A stretch of 64,000 nt of DNA, taken from Rhodanobacteraceae bacterium (GTDB lineage: Bacteria > Pseudomonadota > Gammaproteobacteria > Xanthomonadales > SZUA-5). The notes beneath the pieces are model-generated. The model was given only the letters and a program-made list of their open reading frames with translations, did not search any database and was not told where the DNA came from. Location of the stretch: positions 474,001 through 538,000 of the forward strand of contig JACKOW010000001.1 in assembly GCA_024234055.1 (NCBI GenBank), read 5' to 3'. The translations under genes were made by a program, and so were the position numbers. This document shows positions 27,038-34,040 of this stretch, one piece after another. Numbering within the stretch: position 1 is the stretch's first letter; the number at the start of each line of letters is the position of its first letter.

Positions 27038-30000
27038 CTATTCCTCGAGTTTGCCCAGCTGTTCGCGCAAGCCCTTGATCGCGGTTGTGAAATCTGCGAT
27101 CCGCTGCTTTTCCTGCTCAACCACAGCGGCCGGGGCGTTGGCCACGAAACTGGCGTTGCCGAGCTTGCCTTCGCACTTCCTGATTTCGCCCTCCAGACGG
27201 GCGATTTCCTTGGCCAGGCGCTTCCGTTCGGCATCTACATCGATCAGACCGAGGAGAGGAATCAGCAACTTGAGCTCTCCAACGACGGCCGAGGCGGAGG
27301 CCGGCGCGACTTCCTCGGTACCCAGCCAACGCATCGCGGCGCTGTCGAGGCGGGCGATGAAGGCGATGGCAGCCGCAAATCGTGCGTATCGCTCCCGATC
27401 ACTGGCCCCACCGTCGCTGAAGATCAGCGGCAGCAGTTTGCCGGGCGCGATGTTCATTTCGCCGCGGATCTTGCGCACGCCACTCAGCACGGCCTTTAGC
27501 CACTCGATATCAGAGACCGCCGCGGCATCGCGCGGGAAATCGGCCGCCTGTGGTAGTGTCTGGGTGGCGATGGTGGCGCCGGACACCCCCTGGCGCGGCG
27601 CCAGCTGCTGCCAGATTTCCTCGGTGATGAAAGGGATGATCGGGTGCAGCAAGCGCAGCACCGCATCCAGCACCCGCAGCAGCGTGGCCTGGGTGCCCGC
27701 CCGCACGGCCGCGTCATCGCCCGCCAGCGCCGGCTTGCACAGTTCCAGGAACCAGTCGCAGTACTCGTTCCAGACGAAGTCATACAGCGCCTGCGCCGCC
27801 AGATCGAAACGATAGGCCGCAATCTGGGCGTGGAATTCCTCGGTGGCTTTCGAGAGTTCGGTGAGGATCCAGCGTTCGGGGATGCTCAGGGGCCCAGAAG
27901 AGCCGGGACCGGGGACCGGGGACCCAGAAAAGCCGGGACCGGGGACCCGGGACCCGGGACCCGGGGAAAGGCCCGCTTCGACGGCACGCTGCTCAATGGC
28001 GGCAATTCCGGCTTCCATTCGATCCAGCGCGCTATCGATAGAGTTTGCTACTGACTGCTCTGTCCCGGGTCCCGGGTCCCGGGTCCCGCGTCCCGGCTCC
28101 ATAGGGTCCCGAGTCCCGAGTCCCGGCTCCTCCGAGGCATTCATCAACACAAAGCGCGCCGCATTCCACAGCTTGTTGCAGAAATTCTTGTAGCCCTCGC
28201 AGCGCTTCAGGTCGAAATTGATGGTGCGGCCGTGAGTGGCCAGTGCGGCAAAGGTGAAGCGCAGGGCGTCGGCGCCGACGGCGTTGATACCCTCGGGATA
28301 TTCCTTGCGCAGACGCTTCTCGACCTTCTCGCGCACCTGCGGGATCAGCAGGCTGGCGGTGGATTTCTGCACCAGCTCTTCCAGGCTGATGCCATCGATC
28401 AGATCCAGCGGATCGATGGTATTGCCCTTGGACTTGCTCATCTTCTGACCTTCGGCATCACGCACGATGGCGTTGATGTAGACGGTCTTGAACGGCACCC
28501 GATCCTTCAGCTGCGCATAGCGCTCCTCGTAGCTGCCATCCGCCTGGCGCCCGACGAAATAAGTCGTGGCCATGACCATGCGCGCCACCCAGAAGAAGAT
28601 GATGTCGAAGCCGGTGACGAGGACGTCGGAGGGCAGGAAGATCTGGTCGGTTTGCCAGTTGGCCTGGGACGGGGGCACGGGGCAGGGGGCACGGGGCACG
28701 GGAGAAGCGGGCTCCTCGCTACGATCTATTCCTTCGGCACCGGTCTGGGCAGAACTTCTGACGCTAGCGGCGGCCAGCTCTTCCCCTGCCCCGTGCCCCG
28801 TTTCCCGTGCACCCGCTTCACCAGGCCACCCCAAGGTCGAAAACGGCCACAAGGCCGAGCTGAACCAGGTGTCCAGCACATCCTCGTCCTGGCGGAGGGC
28901 GCCGACCGGGGCGGTGTCTCCGAAGGCGCGGGCGTCGGCTTCGTCTTCGCCGACGAAGATATTGCCGGCATCATCGAACCATGCCGGTATGCGGTGACCC
29001 CACCAGAGCTGGCGGCTGACGCACCAGTCCTGGATGTTGGTCAGCCACTGCACATAGGTGGTCTTCCAGTTTTCCGGCACAAACTTGATATGGCCTTCGG
29101 TCACCGCTGCCAGCGCCGGGTCAGTGATGGCGCGCTTGCCGCCGGGGCGGCCGTCGGGCAGTTCATCGCGGGTCAGGTCGAGGAACCACTGATCGGTCAG
29201 CATCGGTTCGATCACTGCATCAGAGCGCTGGCTGATCGGCAGTGACAGCTTGTGCGGTTTGATCTCCACCAGCAATCCCTGCGCTTCGAGGTCGGCCACG
29301 ATCTGCTTGCGGGCGGCAAATCGATCCATGCCTTGATAAGCGGCCGGCGCGTTGTCGTTGACCTTGGCGTCCAGCGTGAAAATCGTCAGCGGCGCAATGT
29401 GATGGCGTTGACCGATCTGGTAATCGTTGAAATCGTGCGCCGGCGTGATCTTGACGCAGCCGGTGCCGAATTCGCGGTCCACGTACTCGTCGGCGATCAC
29501 CGGAATCTCACGGTCGGTCAGCGGCAGCTTCAGCCTCTGGCCGATCAGGTGCTGGTAGCGCTCGTCGTCCGGGTGTACGGCCACGGCGACGTCGCCGAGC
29601 ATCGTTTCCGGGCGCGTGGTGGCGACCACCACGCTGTCGCTGCCTTCGGCGGCAGGGTAGCGGATGGACCACATATGGCCGTCTTTCTCGATGTTCTCGA
29701 CTTCCAGGTCCGAGACTGCCGTGCCAAGCACCGGATCCCAATGCACCAGACGCTTGCCGCGATACAGCAGGCCGGCGCGATACCACTCGATAAACACCCG
29801 TTTGACCGCAGCCGACAGGCCTTCGTCCATGGTGAAGCGTTCGCGCGACCAGTCGCAGGAAGCGCCCAGGCGCCGCATCTGCCTGGTAATGGTCGAGCCG
29901 GATTCTTCCTTCCAGTCCCAGACCTTGGCGATGAAGGCCTCGCGGCCGAGGTCATGCTTGCTCTTGCCCTGAGCAGCCAGCTGGTTTTCGACGATCTTCT

Positions 30001-30253
30001 GGGTGGCGATGCCAGCATGATCGGTGCCGCACTGCCACAGCGTGTTCTTGCCGCTCATGCGCTGGTAGCGGATCAGCAGATCCATCACCGTTTGCTGAAA
30101 GGCGTGGCCCATGTGCAGCGTGCCGGTGACATTGGGCGGCGGCAGCTGGATGCAATAGGGCTCACCGGCCCCGTTGGGCGCGAAATAGCCGGACTGTTCC
30201 CAGGCCGGATACCAGCGGGCCTCGATCGGCTTGGGTTCGAAACTCTTGTCCAT
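27038..30253 (-). CDS. valS: Valyl-tRNA synthetase with two in-frame repeat-derived insertions
   Basis: Class Ia aminoacyl-tRNA synthetase, 1071 residues (E. coli ValS has 951). HIGH is present as TLHMGHAF near residue 45 and KMSKS as GQKMSKSKGN near residue 603; the editing domain and the C-terminal coiled coil (DAERKRLAKEIARLEGEIRK) are present. Two extra segments are absent from ordinary ValS: about residues 478-528, after STLGWPG and before the conserved LPSDVLVTGFDI, and about residues 708-788, between the FVLMN helix and IPERWILTE. Both consist of Pro/Gly-rich peptide encoded by G-rich fold-back repeats. The frame is intact throughout, so the protein is presumably made and active. Confidence 0.95.
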   Translation of the reverse strand: MDKSFEPKPIEARWYPAWEQSGYFAPNGAGEPYCIQLPPPNVTGTLHMGHAFQQTVMDLLIRYQRMSGKNTLWQCGTDHAGIATQKIVENQLAAQGKSKHDLGREAFIAKVWDWKEESGSTITRQMRRLGASCDWSRERFTMDEGLSAAVKRVFIEWYRAGLLYRGKRLVHWDPVLGTAVSDLEVENIEKDGHMWSIRYPAAEGSDSVVVATTRPETMLGDVAVAVHPDDERYQHLIGQRLKLPLTDREIPVIADEYVDREFGTGCVKITPAHDFNDYQIGQRHHIAPLTIFTLDAKVNDNAPAAYQGMDRFAARKQIVADLEAQGLLVEIKPHKLSLPISQRSDAVIEPMLTDQWFLDLTRDELPDGRPGGKRAITDPALAAVTEGHIKFVPENWKTTYVQWLTNIQDWCVSRQLWWGHRIPAWFDDAGNIFVGEDEADARAFGDTAPVGALRQDEDVLDTWFSSALWPFSTLGWPGEAGARETGHGAGEELAAASVRSSAQTGAEGIDRSEEPASPVPRAPCPVPPSQANWQTDQIFLPSDVLVTGFDIIFFWVARMVMATTYFVGRQADGSYEERYAQLKDRVPFKTVYINAIVRDAEGQKMSKSKGNTIDPLDLIDGISLEELVQKSTASLLIPQVREKVEKRLRKEYPEGINAVGADALRFTFAALATHGRTINFDLKRCEGYKNFCNKLWNAARFVLMNASEEPGLGTRDPMEPGRGTRDPGPGTEQSVANSIDSALDRMEAGIAAIEQRAVEAGLSPGPGSRVPGPGFSGSPVPGPGSSGPLSIPERWILTELSKATEEFHAQIAAYRFDLAAQALYDFVWNEYCDWFLELCKPALAGDDAAVRAGTQATLLRVLDAVLRLLHPIIPFITEEIWQQLAPRQGVSGATIATQTLPQAADFPRDAAAVSDIEWLKAVLSGVRKIRGEMNIAPGKLLPLIFSDGGASDRERYARFAAAIAFIARLDSAAMRWLGTEEVAPASASAVVGELKLLIPLLGLIDVDAERKRLAKEIARLEGEIRKCEGKLGNASFVANAPAAVVEQEKQRIADFTTAIKGLREQLGKLEE
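27889..28131. mobile_element. Fold-back repeat inserted in frame in valS (insertion 2)
   Basis: Arms of GGGACCC/GGGGACC units (27903-27965) face CCCGGGT/CCCGAGT units (28062-28129) across a ~95-nt loop. In the protein it yields repeats such as GTRDPGPGT and GSRVPGPG. The length keeps the frame open. It occurs between two conserved ValS segments, probably on the surface. Confidence 0.8.
28671..28819. mobile_element. Fold-back repeat inserted in frame in valS (insertion 1)
   Basis: The left arm of GGGGCAC units ending GAGAAGCGGG (28671-28711) is complementary to the right arm CTGCCCCGTGCCCCGTTTCC ending in CCGCTTC (28780-28819), loop about 68 nt. It encodes about 50 residues including PVPRAPCPVP. 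Ordinary ValS has about ten residues here. Confidence 0.85.
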
Positions 30254-30315
30254 GGGCTGGGGCTACGCGCAAAAGTGAGCCGGGAAGGATAGCCCGCCAG
30301 GCCCGGCGAGGCACT

Positions 30316-30447
30316 CTAGCCCGCATTTCTCACACCTGCGCGTGCAGATGCCGCGATTCCGTTGTGGCGCAAGGCGAATCGGTGGCGACACAGCACGCAG
30401 AGTGTACGGCTGCACTTGCCCGCGCAGGTGTGAGAAATGCGGGCAAG
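30316..30447. mobile_element. MITE-like element, copy A (132 bp)
   Basis: The terminal inverted repeat of 27 bp begins CTAGCCCGCATTTCTCACAC (30316-30342) and is matched 26/27 by the inverse at 30421-30447. The 78-bp interior encodes nothing. It lies between valS and the FKBP gene (gap 30254-30577, no gene). Its interior matches the right half of copy B at 37777-38028. Confidence 0.85.
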
Positions 30448-30577
30448 CCCGCTGCGTCGATGCGCTCCCCGCGTGGAAGCATGAACAGCCGGGGTCTCTG
30501 CGCACCGCAGATCGGCCCAGGTGCGGTCCGGGGGCGACCTCCAGACCCGACGCATCCGGGTCCGGAGGCCAGCAGGC

Positions 30578-31033
30578 TCAGTTGATCTTCAGCAGTTCGA
30601 CTTCGAAGATCAGCGTCGCGTTCGGCGGAATCACGCCGCCGGCACCGGCGGCGCCATAGCCGAGCTCGGAGGGAATGGTAAGTCGGTACTTGGAGCCCAC
30701 CGACATCAGCTGCAGACCTTCGGTCCAGCCCTTGATGACGCGGTTCAGCGGGAAGCTCAGCGGCTGACCGCGGTCGTAGGAGCTGTCGAAGACCTTGCCG
30801 TCGGTGAGCGTGCCCTTGTAGTGCACGGTGACGGTATCGGTAGCAGCGGGCTTCGGACCGCTGCCTTCGGTCAGCACTTCGTACTTGAGGCCACTGGCGG
30901 TGGTGATCATGGCGTTGTTCTCCTGTTTGGCAACGGCAGCCGCCGCTGGCGTGGTGTCGCCGGCTTGGGCGCCGGCACTGAAAGTGGTCGCCAGGGCAAG
31001 GCCCAGGGCAATGGAAATGACATGGATCTTCAT
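30578..31033 (-). CDS. FKBP-type peptidyl-prolyl cis-trans isomerase, exported
   Basis: A 151-residue protein with a signal peptide (MKIHVISIALGLALATTFSA then GAQA) and one FKBP domain: VTVHYKGTLTDGKVFDSSYD, FPLNRVIKGWTEGLQLMSVG, SKYRLTIPSELGYG and PPNATLIFEVELLKIN. It catalyses prolyl isomerisation, presumably helping folding of exported proteins in the periplasm. The ATG at 31033 is preferred because an upstream in-frame extension has no signal peptide character. Confidence 0.94.
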   Translation of the reverse strand: MKIHVISIALGLALATTFSAGAQAGDTTPAAAAVAKQENNAMITTASGLKYEVLTEGSGPKPAATDTVTVHYKGTLTDGKVFDSSYDRGQPLSFPLNRVIKGWTEGLQLMSVGSKYRLTIPSELGYGAAGAGGVIPPNATLIFEVELLKIN

Positions 31034-31272
31034 GGAGTGATTCCGATGAGTTCGCTGGGTGGGTTCGAGTCCCGCGCCGCCGCCGCCCTTCGGCGGTCCT
31101 CGGCTGCAGCGCAAAACGGCCGGCGATACTAGCCGATGCAACTTGAAGCCGATGCGATGCCCTCGCTGCGGCATGGGTCTGTCGCCGTGCCGCTCATCGG
31201 ATGCAGCCGTGCGCCGTCGCCGGCTCTTGGGTAGGATCGGCGTGAAACTGACCGTCGAACAGCGAGGCTGCG

Positions 31273-32970
31273 ATGAGGAATCTGATTGACCTGGCTTGGC
31301 GCAGCGCCGGACTCGCTCTGCTGGTGTGCGCCAATGTCGCCGGTGCCATGCCAGTGCTCAACATCACGGTCGACCGCGCCATCGCCACCGAGGGCACGCT
31401 GCAACCGGTACGTATCGAGCTCAGGCTGAATGAGCCGGCTCCGGCAGGCGGTGTCTGCATCGATCTGGATCTCGCTGGCGGCAGCGCCCGACCGGACGAA
31501 GATTTCCGTCTGGCGATGTCGGTGCCGCGCATCCCCGAGGGCGGGATGATGGCCAGCGTGCCGATCATGATCATCGACGATCAACTCTCGGAGCCCGACG
31601 AGACGGTGCTGATCGTGCTGCGCCCGAGTGACTGTTATCAGCCCGGTCCTTCGCGCGAGTTCAGCCTGCTCATCCGCGATGACGATGACGATCCATCTTC
31701 GCTCGGTGATCGATTGCAGCAGATCGTCGCCACCGTGCCGGATCCGCTGGTGGCCTCGCAGCTGAGCAATCTGGGACAGCTCTGCGCCACCAATCGACCG
31801 CCGCCGGGCAGCGAGCTGGACCGGCGCTGCCAGCTGCTGCGGCTGGCACTGCGCGATCCCGGCGCTGCGCAACAGCTCATTCAGAGCCTGCGTGGCGTAT
31901 TGGGGGAGGAGTTCTCCAGTCAGCGCCGTGGCTTTCGCATGCTCGCCGGTACCCAGATGGGCGCGCTGGGGCGGCGCCTTGAAGCGGTACGCCACGGCGG
32001 CGGCGCCGGCGTGGCGCTGGTTGATTCGCAGTTGCTGGGTGGCAACGGCGCGCTACCCCTGTCTGCCCAACTGGCCGGGGACAATGAATTGCTGGGCAGC
32101 GGCATCGGGCTGTTTGCCACCGTGACCCTGGGTGATGGAAAGCGCCAGTCGAACGCCCTCGAAAGCGGCTACAGCAACGATTCCTCGGCCTTCATGCTCG
32201 GCGTTGACAAGCGTGTAGGCCTCGATTGGGTGTTCGGGCTGGCCTATACCCGCAACCGCTTCGATGCCGATCTCAGCGGCGACAGCGGCGAACTGGGCCT
32301 GCGCAGCAATGCCCTGAATCTGTATTTCAGCCGGGCCTTCGCCCAAGGCTGGGTCGACGGCAGCCTGGGCTACGGCAAGGGCAGCTTGAAACAGACTCGC
32401 ATCGCGACCTTTTCCGGCCAGACCGACGAAGAGAGCTTCACCACGGTAGACGTCCTGCGCGGATCACCCGACACAACGCTGCTGATGGCCACCCTCTCTG
32501 CCGGTTTCGACTGGCAGCGCGGCAACTGGAATTTCGGTCCGCGAGCGGCACTGGAGTATTCGCGCTTCGACGTCGACGCCTTTGCCGAAACCGCAGTCGA
32601 GGGTAGCGATGCCTTTGCCGTGGCTCTTCAGGAGCAGCGAGTGCAGTCCAGACTGGCACGACTGGGGTTCGGTTCGCAGTGGGCGGTCTCCACGCGTCAT
32701 GGCGTGCTGTTGCCGCAGTTTGACGCCTACTGGGTGGCCCAGTTCGAGAACGAGGCCGGCGTGATCCGCGGCAGTTTCGTCAATGACCCGCAGAGCCAGG
32801 AATTCCTGCTGCCTACCGCCGGTGTCGACGCCCGCTACGGCGAAGCCTCGCTGTCACTGGCCATGCAGTTCGCTGGAGGTCAGAGTGGTTTCCTCAGCTA
32901 CCGGCGCCTGTTCGGATTCGCCGACACCGAGCAGGACTACTGGAGCCTGGGGTTTCGTTGGGAGCTGTAG
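31273..32970 (+). CDS. Autotransporter beta-barrel protein with N-terminal Calx-beta domain
   Basis: A 565-residue outer-membrane protein. Signal peptide ends near ANVAGA; residues 27-135 form a Calx-beta domain (ITVDRAIATEGTLQPVRIEL, SARPDEDFR, ISDDQ-like IIDDQLSEPDETVLIVL). A helical linker (about 140-230) leads to an autotransporter beta-domain (about 285-565) with alternating strands and terminal LGFRWEL. The passenger is unusually short, one Calx-beta module, so it may be a surface calcium-binding module or an anchored barrel. It lacks the F-x-x-G-F-E tag. A GAGGGCACG fold-back starts directly at its stop. Confidence 0.87.
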   Translation: MRNLIDLAWRSAGLALLVCANVAGAMPVLNITVDRAIATEGTLQPVRIELRLNEPAPAGGVCIDLDLAGGSARPDEDFRLAMSVPRIPEGGMMASVPIMIIDDQLSEPDETVLIVLRPSDCYQPGPSREFSLLIRDDDDDPSSLGDRLQQIVATVPDPLVASQLSNLGQLCATNRPPPGSELDRRCQLLRLALRDPGAAQQLIQSLRGVLGEEFSSQRRGFRMLAGTQMGALGRRLEAVRHGGGAGVALVDSQLLGGNGALPLSAQLAGDNELLGSGIGLFATVTLGDGKRQSNALESGYSNDSSAFMLGVDKRVGLDWVFGLAYTRNRFDADLSGDSGELGLRSNALNLYFSRAFAQGWVDGSLGYGKGSLKQTRIATFSGQTDEESFTTVDVLRGSPDTTLLMATLSAGFDWQRGNWNFGPRAALEYSRFDVDAFAETAVEGSDAFAVALQEQRVQSRLARLGFGSQWAVSTRHGVLLPQFDAYWVAQFENEAGVIRGSFVNDPQSQEFLLPTAGVDARYGEASLSLAMQFAGGQSGFLSYRRLFGFADTEQDYWSLGFRWEL

Positions 32971-33086
32971 ACGAGGGCACGAGGGCACGAGGGCACGCAA
33001 GGGCAGCCCTGCGGTGAGCTCTTGATCTTGCGTGCCTTCGTGCCCTCGCGCCCTCGTGCTCTCCCCCTCTTGCCCTCGTGCCCTCA
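32971..33086. repeat. GAGGGCACG fold-back beginning at a stop codon
   Basis: The left arm (32971-32997) of GAGGGCACG units starts right after the TAG of the autotransporter gene; the right arm (33030-33086) contains CCCTCGTGC units. Sister of the element at 12516-12671. No gene was seen in 32971-33269. Confidence 0.85.
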
Positions 33087-33269
33087 TTCAATGCGTTACG
33101 ACATGTTTGGCACGGCCCTGTTGACGCTGCGAAGCCGACACCCGCTGCCCTTTCAGCCCCGTTTTCCGATGTGATGCTAATGTGCCGGGGCCCGACCGTT
33201 TCTGGGGCTTGGCTGCGTGCCGTCCTGGGCCGCGCGCCGATCCATTTCATTTGAATCCGAGGTTGCATC

Positions 33270-33710
33270 ATGAATAGCCGTTGGCATGGGTTGTGTCTGG
33301 CACTGCTGCTCGCGCCTGCTGCAGGCTTTGCCGAGGATGGGCCTCCGGCACGATGCGAGCCGCGGGAGTCCTTCCCTGCCTTTGTCACGCACTTCAAGCA
33401 GGATGCTGAATTCCGCCAGTCCCGCATCGTGTTTCCACTGGCGGTGGGCAATGGCTCGGCCTTCGGAAAACCGGACATGGTGCTGCGCTCGGCCTATGTC
33501 GATCTGGAGTCCTTTCCGCTGATCACGCCCGAGCGCGAGGCGGAACTGGCCGGCAGCGAGGGTGAACTTTGCGAAACGACCTCCGCGCGCCTGGACAGCC
33601 GTGACTTCTTCCAGTCTTCCTGCGATACCGATGTCTACGGCCATCGCTATCACTTCGAGCGCGTGCAGGGCTGTTGGGCCTTGACCAAGGTTGAGCTCAG
33701 CGGGTCCTGA
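33270..33710 (+). CDS. Exported protein of unknown function
   Basis: A 146-residue protein with signal peptide MNSRWHGLCLALLLAPAAGFA. The mature part has four cysteines (PPARCEPRE, GELCETTSA, QSSCDTDVYG, VQGCWALTK) and a hydrophilic alpha/beta composition (FVTHFKQDAEFRQSRIVFPL). I recognise no named family. GAGG lies 8 nt before the ATG. It is flanked by repeat clusters and appears monocistronic. Confidence 0.75.
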   Translation: MNSRWHGLCLALLLAPAAGFAEDGPPARCEPRESFPAFVTHFKQDAEFRQSRIVFPLAVGNGSAFGKPDMVLRSAYVDLESFPLITPEREAELAGSEGELCETTSARLDSRDFFQSSCDTDVYGHRYHFERVQGCWALTKVELSGS

Positions 33711-33738
33711 GTCGACGTCGCGGCTGGTCCTGCGCTTC

Positions 33739-34038
33739 TGTAGGTCCAGACTTGTCTGGACGCTCTCGGCGGGGTTTTGGGTCCAGCCAGTGCCCCAGGT
33801 AAGCGCAGCGCACCCCGGGCTTATTGCGAGGCATCCCCCGGTGCGCTGCGCTTACCCGGGCTACGTTCTGGCGAGGTGCTGAAAAAGGGTCCAGACGAGT
33901 CTGGACCCACAAGAGCCCGAAGCCCGTAGCCTTTCCCGTGCCCCGTGCCCCGTGCCCCGTGCCCCGTGCCCCGTGCCCCGTGCCCCGTGCCCCGTGCCCC
34001 GTGCCCCGTGCCCCGTGCCCCGTGCCCCGTGCCCCGTG
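33739..34038. repeat. Nested palindromes followed by a CGTGCCC heptamer array (about 14 copies)
   Basis: From left: a TGTAGGTCCAGACTTGTCTG palindrome (33739-33763), a long inverse repeat GGTAAGCGCAGCGCACC / GGTGCGCTGCGCTTACC (about 33796-33856), a GGTCCAGACGAGTCTGGACC palindrome (33888-33907), a segment with AGCCCGTAGCCTTTCCC, then CGTGCCC repeated from 33937 to 34037. The minus strand reads GGGGCAC, a quadruplex pattern. The array ends 3 bp from the stop of the oxidoreductase gene. No gene in 33711-34040. Confidence 0.85.
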
Positions 34039-34040
34039 GG

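Noticed and set aside
31220..31240. A fifth GTACCC-type operator before the autotransporter (GCTCTTGGGTAGG)
   Set aside because: Only one half-site is present; the ACCCC half is missing.
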